Assembly: GCA_020055645.1 (NCBI GenBank)
Contig: CM034546.1
Span: 38,626,001 to 38,690,000, forward strand
DNA length: 64,000 nucleotides
From: Tomocerus qinae
Lineage: Eukaryota; Arthropoda; Collembola; Entomobryomorpha; Tomoceridae
Direction: 5' to 3'
The notes below the pieces were generated by a model, which did not search any database, was not told the DNA's origin, and worked only from the letters and a program-made list of their open reading frames with translations. The position numbers and the translations under genes are program-made. Position 1 is the first letter of the stretch, and every line of letters starts with the position of its first letter. Of the stretch, positions 11,293 to 21,900 are shown one piece after another.

Positions 11293-13218
11293 ATGTATTC
11301 CATCTATTCAATTGTACCATTTTTGATTTCTCTTATTATCAACTACATCAACTGCTTTAGGAATTTGTCGTTCTATAGTAATTGTGATTTTAACATGATT
11401 ACTTTCTATCGATCCGAATGGCAGACCGATTTTATCCTGTCTAACCAAAACGGCCAACCATGGACCTTGGCAACATTACACTATAATAAAACTCGCTTCG
11501 GTCGTCATGAAGATAATCCACGGGATCTCTCTAGAAGTTTCTGCACTGTGAATATTCTAATGGAGCCAGACCCTTCTTTGATGTATCTCAAAACTCATTT
11601 TGGTAAAGAAATAAATCGTTGCGTTTCCAGATTCATAATCGTCGTTAAAAATGAATTGAGATGGATGAATCCAAATTGGCGATCAAACCTCATTCTTTAT
11701 TTGGAGGTTCCTCTCATCATAATTGGAATGAAATTTAGAAACAAATATTCGATTTACACGACACGTCTATACAATCCGAAGAGTAAATCTTTAATTCTTC
11801 TTCGGATTAAAAATGTAAGATCGGAAGAAGAATGGGAAAAAATTTGGATTACTTTAAATGGGAATCTTCAGGGCATTAAAATTGGTGGATTTTACGGCAG
11901 TTTTTTCTCCAAATACCCTACAGAAATGCCAGAGTGTAAAATGGTTCTCTATTCAGTAGTAAAAACTAACCATTTAAATCCATACTGTAATAATTTGGTG
12001 AGAGCTGTTGAATTGATGGCTGAAAGATTGAACTTCACTGCCGTATATGGAAATCAATATGAGGATCTAGAAGGAGAATATGGTCGATGTGGAATTATTT
12101 ACATGTTGGCACTTTACAATCAACCTTATATTGTGAAATGGTATCAAACTCTTTTCATCGAGTACTATAAAGAGTTTATTCCATATTACTGTGAAGCCAA
12201 CCCTCGACTCAAGGACATCCCTTTGACAGTTCTGATTCAAAATACATTTGATGATTATTGCTGGTGGCTAATATTTTCACTATTCCCGATTTCATTTTAT
12301 GCTTTAGGCTTTAGAATTTCTACTTTCTACAAGAAATTAGAGTTTATTTTTGTATCCACAATAGCCGTCCTTTTATATCAAGAAGTTTCCACTAAAAAGA
12401 GAAACATTTTGTACTTGGTAATTGTGTCCATGGGATTTGTAGTTGCTAATCTATATGAAACGTGGATAACAAGCGAGATTATTGCTCCGCCAGACAGAAA
12501 GCAATATAAAGACTTTAAAGATCTCGTGGAAAATGGATATAAGTATTTGGCGCAGAAAGACAGACGGGTAGATTTAAACGACGATGTAGTCGAATATTTT
12601 GAAAAGTATAAAATTGTGGACAAGATGAATTCAAGTGTCGTCATATTTGATTGGCAATCCGATGCAACATCTGAACACAATGAAATGAGCCACTGGACCC
12701 TTTGTAGGACAATGTTGACCAACGTCTCAATGAAACTATTTCATGTATATGATAAAGACAAAAGTCAATACCAGGTGGCCTTAATACCGTCCTACGTATC
12801 TTCTGAAGTAATTTGCATGACTGTAGAGGAAACAGAACTGGCTGATCCAAAGTCTTATATATTCTATAATTGCTACCGTCATAAATTCCAATCATATTTT
12901 GAAGTCATGCAAGAGAGAGGTTTTTTAAAATATTTCAAGCAACAATGGGATTTCATTGATAATTTGGAAGATATTAAATCCCATTCAAAACTGAAACATA
13001 AAGAATCTCAGACATTGCCCATTAATTTGTACATGAGAATCCACGCTGTTTTCTTCGTTTGTGGATACTTTCTACTTGGATCATTTATCATTCTTCTTCT
13101 GGAATGGCTGTGGAATTCTAGATTGATGCTATGTATAAACGTTACGAGTCTTCTTAACAAAATTAAAACCGTCACCAAAGATGTTCGAAGAAGATTTCAT
13201 GTGTGTTCACGCGGATAA
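11293..13218 (+). CDS. Ionotropic-receptor-like channel (gene C)
   Basis: An intact, intronless 641-residue protein starting at ATG with a signal-like hydrophobic N terminus (about 1-21). Residues 22-300 would form the extracellular N-terminal and first ligand-binding part, with potential N-glycosylation sites such as NLS and NKT. Membrane features follow: M1 at about 322-340 (CWWLIFSLFPISFYALGF), a pore-like stretch at 350-365, M3 at about 374-394 (LVIVSMGFVVANLYETW), a second ligand-binding half at 400-575, and M4 at about 582-607. This is the ionotropic-receptor layout, a divergent branch of glutamate-receptor channels used in arthropod chemosensation. The canonical R/T/D-or-E ligand residues cannot be assigned by eye. 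It is probably a ligand-gated cation channel of sensory neurons. Confidence 0.8.
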   Translation: MYSIYSIVPFLISLIINYINCFRNLSFYSNCDFNMITFYRSEWQTDFILSNQNGQPWTLATLHYNKTRFGRHEDNPRDLSRSFCTVNILMEPDPSLMYLKTHFGKEINRCVSRFIIVVKNELRWMNPNWRSNLILYLEVPLIIIGMKFRNKYSIYTTRLYNPKSKSLILLRIKNVRSEEEWEKIWITLNGNLQGIKIGGFYGSFFSKYPTEMPECKMVLYSVVKTNHLNPYCNNLVRAVELMAERLNFTAVYGNQYEDLEGEYGRCGIIYMLALYNQPYIVKWYQTLFIEYYKEFIPYYCEANPRLKDIPLTVLIQNTFDDYCWWLIFSLFPISFYALGFRISTFYKKLEFIFVSTIAVLLYQEVSTKKRNILYLVIVSMGFVVANLYETWITSEIIAPPDRKQYKDFKDLVENGYKYLAQKDRRVDLNDDVVEYFEKYKIVDKMNSSVVIFDWQSDATSEHNEMSHWTLCRTMLTNVSMKLFHVYDKDKSQYQVALIPSYVSSEVICMTVEETELADPKSYIFYNCYRHKFQSYFEVMQERGFLKYFKQQWDFIDNLEDIKSHSKLKHKESQTLPINLYMRIHAVFFVCGYFLLGSFIILLLEWLWNSRLMLCINVTSLLNKIKTVTKDVRRRFHVCSRG

Positions 13219-13700
13219 CTGAAGCATCAAATTGCGATTGGTAAGGTGTGGAGCGTCCCGTTAAAACCTTATCCCGTTAATAAGCTATAGTCAAAATCAT
13301 TTTAAACACCAATTCTTAGTTTTATGCCGATATAATTGTTAATGGACCATTAATAATGGTATAAGTGTCGAGTTTCCCATCTAGTGTCTCATTAAGCTAG
13401 TTTTATTTACAGCTTGACTGTACAATATAAATGTGATGTATTTATTTTTGTGCAAAAATGAATACGGTAAATAAATTAAATAACAACCAAGCTGAATGTG
13501 CCAGCACACATTTATGCTATGTTTTTAACTCTATATAATTCTTTTGTTTTGCCCTAAAAGCCATTGAAAGATATAAAAAAAGTATTTAATTTGTGGCAAT
13601 CAAAATAAAATAAAGCAAATATAATTAAATAAATTGAACCTAGCGATTAATACCTATAAATGTTAAATGGAATTGTATTTTTCCATGCATATTTAAAACT
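13219..13700. repeat. Shared IR 3' flank (unit C)
   Basis: Homologous to 7733-8265 and, in its first part, to 49320-49500. The similarity ends at about 13700 (CATGCATATTTAAAAC). This marks the left edge of the roughly 27.5 kb of inserted sequence that separates IR units C and D. Confidence 0.55.
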
Positions 13701-15160
13701 AGCTGGTCACAGGGCCCAGGCCCTGTTCTGTTATAAATAAAGCTAGTTCGTATTCCGGGGCAATATTGAACGATGGATAGAATGTATTTCAGATATATTT
13801 AGGTTATTACATTAATTCCAATTGTCCTTTTTAAGATTTCTAATTTGGTAGGGCAGAGGTAGATATTATGATAAAGAGTCAAAAAATGTTCCAAAACTTC
13901 GCTTTAGTTCGACCTTGGGTCAACTTTTGTTTTTAAATTGAAATGTGGATATGGGCAGCTTACTCCGGTTACCCACCATGAATACTTGATTTAGGGTTTA
14001 CGGAACCCTGAACCACCCTTAAACATACTGCCATTAATTGAAAATGGATCAATTTGAACCTAAGTCAGCCATAATTGCACCAATCGGTCAATTAGAAAAT
14101 TGAATATTTTTGATTGTAATTTTTTGGCCCTTTAAGAGAATTCTAACTTTTACATGGAATTTTTCTCGAATTATCCCATTATTGTTGAGTCCGTATCATG
14201 ACCAAGCCATATGGAAATGCAAAGTCTTATAATAGGAAACCTCAACTGAACCAACCTGGTGCGTCAGGGAAAGGAATTTATTTGCCTCGGACAGATAAAA
14301 CAGAATAACATTTTCCACTCCAAAGGGTGGAAAATCCAACCCCATTCCATCACCAAATATCCAATAAAATATCAACAACCCATCCATCCCATCACCAAAA
14401 TCCAAATAATCTAAGCCATACAACCCAGCCATCACCAACACATTCCTACCAGTCGGTTATTTCGAACCCTGTAGTCCAAAAATCAACTTCTTGGTCCTAT
14501 AGATGTATTGTAGAGCTATAGAAACTATAGACGCATTATGTATGTCCTAAACACATCCGATCCACTCCAAAGAATGTGGCAACCACTACATCGCATCCAG
14601 CCCATCACCAACATCCAAAAATTTAAACCACCCAATCAAGTCCATCAACAACATCCACAAAATTAATAAATTGTCTCCATCCTATTCAGCCCATTACCGT
14701 CATCCCTTCCAGCCCATCCAAACATCTGGATGGGATAGTGGGTAAAATGGATGGGATGCTTACATCTATGCTTGGCAGTATGCATAATGGTCAGTCAGAG
14801 TGACGTAGACGTAATTTTATACCCCAAGTCAAAAATGCGACCCTAATGGGTGACCAGAGTGCCGATAGCCCCAATACAATTCCAACACAAAAATATTTAT
14901 CCTAGGTCGTAATAAGTTTTAGAACATTTTATCATTGCAGCCTTTGATATTTTGTGGTAATCTCATCCATTGAATTTGATTAGAGAACGATCTATTTCCA
15001 TAATTGCTTTTGCCTTTGTGTATTGAGTATGAATATGAAATACTTCTTGAGGTTTTTGTACTAACATTTTCGATTTGAAAGTACTCGCAATAAAATATGG
15101 GGAACAATTAAAGTTACTTATGAGTAGAGTAAATATAAAGCTATCTTTATCTTTTTCAAG
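13701..15160. other. Low-complexity intergenic region with CCATC/CATCACCAA repeats
   Basis: No gene seen. At 14340-14760 imperfect repeats of CCCATCACCAACATCCA occur, ending in a short inverted copy (CATCTGGATGGGAT near 14728). Frames through it on either strand are repeat translations. Confidence 0.5.
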
Positions 15161-15400
15161 CTCTCTGATTGGTTGAGAGCCTTGTCACGTGAAAAATTTG
15201 AATTTCCGGGGCTCAGCCCCCATTTTCCCGCCTTTTACCCGCCAAAATTCCAAGGATATCTGGATTTAGTCTCGCTATGGGGGAACCTGATACACCCCAC
15301 CCCGGAATAGCATTAACTACCATTTTTCTATGATATACATAAACTTATCATCGATTTTCTTTCATATACATAAACTTATTCATGTCTGAGTAAGTATTTG
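15161..15400 (+). promoter_or_regulatory. GC-rich promoter-like segment
   Basis: In an AT-rich neighbourhood this stretch holds CTGATTGGTTGAG (an inverted CCAAT box), CACGTG (an E-box) and a CCGGGGCTCAGCCCC palindromic run. It precedes a series of + strand splice-like signals. Promoter function is an inference from composition and motifs only. Confidence 0.3.
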
Positions 15401-15922
15401 CACGCATCTGGTGACATTGAACTCATTGTGAGTGCATACAGTAGCAAAAAATTCCCACAATACTCTTCTTTATCTCCCGGGAGAGAAGATGCATCTTTAT
15501 CGGCCATTATTAATCGGCATCTCGCCTCGCATAGAAGTGCTGTGAATTCTTTCCAAGCTTTAAGTGCAAATCAGTTTTATCAACGGACTTTGTGATAAAA
15601 GTTATTGAATATCAACGAACATCAACAGATAACTAAATTCTATTAATTCTTTATTTTCACAAAATTCTTAGCGATTATATTCTAAAGACTTATTATTAGT
15701 ATATCTAAATAATTTTCAAGTATATTTAAAGCAGTGTATGTATATATAAATGATTTCAATTACATCTAAATGACTTTATATATGTCTAAATGACTTTAAG
15801 TACATCTAAAATATATTGTAATATGCAATTCATTATTTATGTATATTATTTTCTGTAGGAAGAAAGTGCGTGTGTGAAGAGTCTCGATCTGTTTGCGGAG
15901 CGTGAAGAGTCTCTATCTATTT

Positions 15923-16124
15923 ATGGTGCGTGAAGGTAAGTAATTCAATTATAGTTTTCCTTAATTTTCTTTTAAGATATTAAAGTAACAAATCTTATAA
16001 TCGGAAACTTATTTATATTTTTATAGGTGCAGGCGCGAATGAACGTGGAGATGGAAATTCAGACAAACTTGCAGACAAATATGCAGACAAAAGTGCAGAC
16101 GTACATATGAAATCGACCACACAG
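15923..16124 (+). CDS. Candidate small spliced gene left of the Polinton, incomplete model
   Basis: An ATG at 15923 is followed after 13 nt by a good donor (AAG|GTAAGT at 15936). An acceptor (TTTTTATAG) precedes an exon at 16027-16124 that keeps the frame open for 37 codons, with NSDKLADKYADKSADV inside, and ends CAG|GTAATT. The next plausible acceptor (TTTATTACAG, ending 17153) leads into an exon whose open frame is out of phase with this one. Either an exon is missing, the model ends shortly after, or the transcript is non-coding. No homolog is recognised. Confidence 0.25.
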
Positions 16125-16369
16125 GTAATTTAAATTTTTAGCACTCTTATACCCCCCTGTCTATTCTGTATGCTTTAATTCAAAATCATCCCAACACACT
16201 TCTACGACAAACATTTTCCCGCTCAAAGTCTCCGTCGTTTTCTCTCCCTCTCTCCGCACGGCACGGCCACCACCCATTTCCTACATTCAAAATTTATCCA
16301 AAACGATCCCAACACAAATTTCTGACAACAACTTTTTCCCTCCACTCCAACCTTCTCTCTCCGTAAGGG

Positions 16370-16690
16370 CAGTACGGCATGGCTGCCACACATATACTTT
16401 CTGCCAACAACTTTTTCCCTCCATCCTTGCATTCTCTTTTCCTCTCTCCGCACGGCATGGCTGCCACACATATACTTTCTGCCAACAACTTTTCCCCTCC
16501 ATCCTTGCATTCTCTTTTCCTCTCTCCGCACGGCATGGCTGCCGCACATTTCCTACATTAAACAATTTTCATATACTATTTGATCTACATATATTTTCTG
16601 TAAACAACTTTTTTCCACCCACTCCCACATTCTCTCTCAGTAAGGGCAGTACGGCATGGCTGCCACACATATACTTTCTGTCAACAAAAT
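16370..16690. repeat. Tandem repeat, about 75-bp unit
   Basis: Two complete copies and further partial copies of a segment containing GGCATGGCTGCCACACATAT, ACTTTCTGCCAACAACTTTT and CTCTCCGCACGGCATGG. Open frames here on both strands only translate the repeat. At about 16715-16805 a second short repeat (CTCTATATTATTATGTACTT) occurs three times. Confidence 0.75.
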
Positions 16691-16805
16691 TTTTCCCGCT
16701 ACAAATCTTCATCGTTCTCCGCTCTATATTATTATGTACTTAGCACCCCTCTATATTATTATTATGTACTTAGCACCTCTCTATATTATTATGTACTTAG
16801 CACCC

Positions 16806-17153
16806 CTCTACGACAGTACTATACCCACGACAATAATTATTATGTACATTAATCACTCCCCACCCAGGACAATTAGCACACCCCTCCCCCCTCACCCTCT
16901 CTATATTAGTACTATGCACAGTAATTATTATGTACTATAATCACTCACCACCAAGTTAGCACTCTATCCTAATAATACTATACACACTACCAACCAACCA
17001 CTCTCTCTCACTCAGATCATAGGACAATGCTATGCAATTTACTCATTTCCTAACAACATTTCCGTGACAACCACCTACTCCATTCTCATAAGTGCAAAGC
17101 CTTTCAATATGCCACACTAAAATTAAATTTTTATGAATTATGATTTATTACAG
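16806..17153. other. Low-complexity spacer
   Basis: C-rich and AT-rich simple sequence with repeated TATTATGTAC and CACTC motifs. No gene seen. It ends with a polypyrimidine-free but acceptor-like TTTATTACAG. Confidence 0.4.
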
Positions 17154-17270
17154 GAGCGATTATATAGATGAGAGCAGTCTACATGATGCTTACAATATAG
17201 ATGAGAGCAGTCTACATGATGCTTACAATATAGATGAGAGCAGTCTACATGATGCTTACAATATACTAGG
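17154..17270 (+). repeat. Three 33-bp repeats that keep one frame open
   Basis: The unit contains GATGAGAGCAGTCTACATGA and is 33 bp long, so the frame is preserved. It reads DESSLHDAYNI three times. It follows an acceptor-like signal and ends soon after in TGA; a donor-like GTAAGT follows at 17300. It may be part of a small acidic spliced gene, but no upstream exon in matching phase was found. Confidence 0.35.
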
Positions 17271-17560
17271 ATGCTGACAATCTACAAGGAGCATAATGTG
17301 GTAAGTGCTATGGCATAATACCATTTAAATAAATAATAGCAGGGATTATTTTTGGTCATTTGTTTATTGTTTAGTATTTGATTACAATAAGACCTTATAC
17401 TACACTATATATATTACAACATTATACTATACATTATACTATACATTACACTACACATTATACTAAACATTACAACACACAATTCATTATATAATGACAT
17501 TTTTAGTTTTTTTAATTTAACATTTTTAGTTTTTTTTAATTTCATTTTATCATTTTACAA
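17271..17560. other. AT-rich spacer with TATACTA-type repeats
   Basis: Short imperfect repeats of ACATTATACTATACATTAC at 17410-17480. It lies at the 3' side of the leftmost Polinton gene and may contain its polyadenylation region. No gene seen. Confidence 0.4.
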
Positions 17561-17983
17561 TTACAACTTGAATTTCACCCAACTACTGCCGGGTTTAACA
17601 GTATTCATAGCCATTTTAAAGCTATTAGATAACAATTCTAATGGGATGTTACAATCCCTAATAGCTTGAATAAATACATTTAATCCATTTACATTATAAT
17701 CTTTTCTAGGCAAATGCCTAGTAGCTATTAGAACTAAATCAGTAATATGGCTACCTTCTACAGGTATGCCATTATAAATTATTTCACCTGAGCTTTTCCA
17801 TGTAAAGGTACAATTTTGTACCAATGCATGGAGAAGTCTCCTACATCTATTTTGTTGATTATTATTTACAAATCTTAGCACATTTTCTATTTTATCATCC
17901 ACATTTTCTTCAGTATGTCCTTTTTTTACATTTTCATATCTTTTGTATTCATCTAAAGATACAAGCTTGTATATTCTAGCCAT
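17561..17983 (-). CDS. Small conserved Polinton-associated protein, unknown function
   Basis: A 140-residue protein with an ATG start at 17983 that overlaps the stop of the upstream gene by a few bases, typical of co-transcribed genes. The middle reads LVQNCTFTWKSSGEIIYNG followed by EGSHITDLVLIATR, a pattern I associate with small proteins found beside Polinton-type elements. No catalytic motif or membrane segment is visible. The C-terminal half is predicted to be helical. A structural or regulatory role cannot be assigned. Confidence 0.6.
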   Translation of the reverse strand: MARIYKLVSLDEYKRYENVKKGHTEENVDDKIENVLRFVNNNQQNRCRRLLHALVQNCTFTWKSSGEIIYNGIPVEGSHITDLVLIATRHLPRKDYNVNGLNVFIQAIRDCNIPLELLSNSFKMAMNTVKPGSSWVKFKL

Positions 17984-18308
17984 TGCAAACTCTAATAATA
18001 TCGGATTCTAATCTTTTACACAACACAGTAGATACTATAGACACAACAAAGTGTAAGTTTTTAAATATAAAGTATTTTAACTTAGGGACTGTAAACTTAG
18101 TTTTTACAATCTTTTTAAACTTAGACAAAAACTTTACTTTCTTTTTACGTTTGCTATTTTCAATTTCGTTAATAGCAACATTTACCAAGCATGTTCCTAT
18201 GGCTTCAAGCTGAGGTTTAGTCGCTTTATTCACAAGAGTCCTTCTTTTAGACGTCTTGCTCTCTACAAGAGCGGACAAAAACTGACGTTCATCCTCGATG
18301 GAGTCCAT
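17976..18308 (-). CDS. Small basic Polinton-associated protein, unknown function
   Basis: A 110-residue protein with an ATG start at 18308. The N-terminal half (RRTLVNKATKPQLEAIGTCL, then VNVAINEIEN) is followed by a strongly basic stretch (SKRKKKVKFLSKFKKIVKTK). Proteins of this form, a short helical domain followed by a Lys-rich tail, occur next to Polinton ATPase genes. DNA binding is plausible from charge but not shown. It lies 20 nt after the ATPase stop and overlaps the next gene. Confidence 0.6.
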   Translation of the reverse strand: MDSIEDERQFLSALVESKTSKRRTLVNKATKPQLEAIGTCLVNVAINEIENSKRKKKVKFLSKFKKIVKTKFTVPKLKYFIFKNLHFVVSIVSTVLCKRLESDIIRVCNG

Positions 18309-18328
18309 TATTATTATGGCAAATAAAC

Positions 18329-18934
18329 CTAAGCTTCCTCTGGAAATAGGCTACTTCGGAGCCTAAAGTTGGGAGGGGTAGATAGGTTAAAGTCAAATAT
18401 AAGAAAGGAGTAGGGCTTTCTCATACACAGGTCGTAAGCTGCCTGCACAAAATCTGTTTTTCCCGGATGCGTTTGCAGCGCCAAGTATTTAACTATATTA
18501 ACATCTCTCACGAATCCTCCCAAAAATATGTATGTGCAATTAAGGGAAACGTCTCTCATATTTTTGCAAAATTGGTTTTGTAGTAAACAAATGACACTAA
18601 TATTCTTGTGATGTATACCATTACAATAAATATCTGTTATTTGCTTATTAAAGGAAGTTTCTAGATTGTTCATCTGGTCATCTATAATGACTAAGGTATA
18701 TTCTTCCAAGTCTTCAACGCTAAGCTCACTCAAGGAATTCATAAATTCTACATCGTCTACACTATCAAACTTACTTTGCCAGTACTTATATACGTATATT
18801 ATACGCTTAACTTCAACACTTTGAATTTCTCTACGCCTTCTTAGTAGTTCTAGGATTAATGTTGTTTTGCCTGCCTGTGATGATCCACAACACAGTGCTC
18901 CGAAGGGCCACTTAAGGTTTAAGTCCGCCTCCAT
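18329..18934 (-). CDS. Packaging ATPase (A32/FtsK-HerA-like)
   Basis: An intact 201-residue NTPase. Walker A is GSSQAGKTT at residues 17-25, with K23 and T24 as the phosphate-binding pair. Walker B is LVIIDDQM at about 81-88, with D85/D86. A downstream VICLLQNQF segment fits the sensor strand that ends in a polar residue. In Polintons and related viruses this ATPase pumps DNA into the capsid. The ATG lies 2 nt from the stop of the polymerase gene, so the two are probably on one transcript. Length is usual for the family. It is the best-preserved replication/morphogenesis gene here. Confidence 0.85.
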   Translation of the reverse strand: MEADLNLKWPFGALCCGSSQAGKTTLILELLRRRREIQSVEVKRIIYVYKYWQSKFDSVDDVEFMNSLSELSVEDLEEYTLVIIDDQMNNLETSFNKQITDIYCNGIHHKNISVICLLQNQFCKNMRDVSLNCTYIFLGGFVRDVNIVKYLALQTHPGKTDFVQAAYDLCMRKPYSFLIFDFNLSTPPNFRLRSSLFPEEA

Positions 18935-18936
18935 GG

Positions 18937-21900
18937 CTAGAGCTCGACTATTAAATTATCGTTGAATATCACTCCTTTATAGGGACGAGCGTATGTGTGA
19001 TCAGTATGATGATCCGATGAGTTTCCAATCATTGCATAAGGATGATCATTATGGGGCATATCGCAATTCATTTCTTCACTACGTGGTTTGTTATACATTC
19101 TAATGTATTCCTCGAGCTGCTCTGGAGAAAATCCAAACGGAGCGGAGTGAATACGATCACTAAGAAGGTATCGATGCATGCTGAATGAATGTAGGCTACG
19201 TTTATCAGTGACAACGGTGTAAAGTTTTTGCTCTTTACTCATGATGCGTGTCATAATACAATTAGTTACAAGGCCGTACAACACAGTGTCCTTGAATAAT
19301 TGATGATTAAGAGATTTTTTTCCAGCTTTTGTAACACCTCTAGCCTTCAAGCTCTGAGTGCCGTGCCATCTTCGATTAGACAGGAGTATGTCTTTGTCTT
19401 CAAAGAAACCACTTCTAAGAGTCGCTTTCCCTCGAATTCAAATCGAAATTTGCCTAGTATTCCTTTGTTATCGTCGTTGTACAGGCATCCATACGCACTA
19501 TTCTTGTCTATGGTACTGTAGTCCATCCAAGGAGTCAATATTTTTAAGGCATCTACTACAGTTTCCCCTTCTTTAGGCACGGCCTTTACTAGCACACTAT
19601 CAGTGTCTGCGTGTATAAGCTTACAGGATAAGAAGCGTGGAGAGAGGATGGTATAGTAGAAAGAGTAGAGATATACCTTGGAGTTGTTCAATATATTCAT
19701 ACCAATTAAACCAGGATTATCGTATCGATGGATGGTAGGATTCATCTGAAAGACACTTAAATTTTCGTTAACAATGTATCTGGTGTTGTAGGTGGGCTTT
19801 CGTAAAAGCTTTTCACAGTTTTCGGCAGAATTAGCTAGAATTTTAAGTGCAGACTTTACCGAATTCGATGAGGCTTCTGATCTAAGTTTCTGAATTGACA
19901 GGATATAATCCTTCATTATTGCCCCCTGCTCATATTCTAAAACTGCATGGACCTTTTTCACAACTAGTCCCATTTCCATATAAAATTTCAGCAGAATACC
20001 GGAGCAAACGTAGTTTTCTTTATCAAATAATGTTAACAAAAGCCTTTCCGCAGCAAAAGAAGTTTAGCTGATCAATCAAGTCAAGTTGTAATTGAGACAA
20101 ATCAAGGGCAGTGATCTTCACTCTATCAGGAGCTAGAGGAAAAAGATGATGAGCGAACTTTAAGGCGTCAGGATATTCGATATCCACCTCTAGTAAATAT
20201 CCTTTTCGACCATCCGGGGTGATTAAGTTAAAGTCGAAACATTCCGCAGCTTCTTCACTCCATATTTGGTAGTTACGATACCCTACAGCATGAGTCATAG
20301 CATAGGAGTACATTCCTGTCATGTCCATTTGAAATAAAGCAGACTCGGGCTTTGAAGGATCGAAATCATCTAAGTCACTGTAATTTCCTTTGGCTATTCG
20401 TTGAGTACTAGTACAAATCCCTCCATGCAATCCTCGTTTAAGCATTATGTACATATCTCTATCATGAACATAATCAATTTCGGCACCACTACAGTAAAGA
20501 AAGGTTTGCCATGCGTAGCTGGAAATAGTTAGAGTGTTGGCTGGGTCCAAGGTGAAGTTAGCCCTCATAATGTTCCTATATTCGGTAAAACAGTCTGCTA
20601 GCAAAAGGCAATCTATAATATTGTACTGCTTAAGGAATTCTTCGAAAGTCTTGCACTCGAAGAGATCCCACATCTTCTTAGTATGAGCATATTCTTCGTC
20701 GGTCATATCTTCTGAGGTCAAATCGTTGTAAAATTTATCTTGAGTAGGCAACTGTGTCTCCTGTAATATTTCTGGTCCAGTCATATGCGTATAAGGGAAA
20801 TTTTGCTTTCGGACAATATCAGCCATATTATCTTTATATTGATGAAAGTACTGTTGAGTAAATTTAAACTTATCTAAACCATCCTTAGCCATGTCAGCAA
20901 CACACTTCTCAAGAGATGATCTTAAGTGCAGAAAAGAGTCGGTTATCCTGAGTTTTCCTCCGATTTCAATGCAAATAAAGTTTTCCTTTGATTTTGCTAT
21001 GACTTTAACTTTCTTCTCTTCTATAAATTGTGGATCAAGCGCTTCTAGTAGCATCTTGTTGTCGTAAAACGTTCCATTATGATAGTAAACGTATAGCATC
21101 TTCTTGAATTTCAATGATAAATTACATCGGGGACATAGAGCATTGATATAACTTCCAGCTTTGTAAAATTTTCCTTCATAGTGTTGGTCAACATGAGCAT
21201 GGTTGCGGCATTTAAGGACCTCAGACCGCCACTTAACATAGCCAGGCGTTCCTTTTATATTAAACTCAATATCGCATAAGTCACAATGGGTGGAGGAATC
21301 AAAATCAACTTGATCGTCTCCGGTTAGTTCCATAGTTTCATTGTGTTTAATCTTTTCTAAGTATGTGTCTGCAAGATTAAGTAATTGCAAAAGCATGTTT
21401 TGGATAGGATTTTCTCCTGAATACACCTTTACTTCTTGAATAGTGTCATTGTTTACCACAACGTAAGCATACGAAGCACCAACATGCCTATTTTTAATTA
21501 CAGTGCTTCCCTGGCGTACATTCATATGTTTTAGGAAGGATTCGCAATCTGCATATACGATTATAGGAGGTGGCATGGCAAACGCATAAGATTTAAACTT
21601 AATCTGTCCCTCTTGAGGAAAAACTAACATAGGACCGTGTATAGCTCTGCACTCCTTCTCATGTTTTTCTAAAGGAGTTATCTTGGTAAAAATTCCCAAA
21701 CAAAATTCACAATGACTCACTGATAAGTGTTGCAAGCAGGGATAGGCCCTATGCAAGGAAGTTTTTCACATATTTCTAAATGAGAGTCGAGTTTAGACTT
21801 TACGGCATATTTGCCTAAACAAGAACGACAAATATCATACTTTAGTTGGGAGTTGTGCATAAGTGCACTAAAATTTTCAATAAGGACATAATGTCCTATA

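Noticed and set aside
16223..16565. Several overlapping frames with repeated GERKRECKDG or AATHILSANN
   Set aside because: They arise from a 75-bp tandem repeat, open in several frames on both strands, with no domain.
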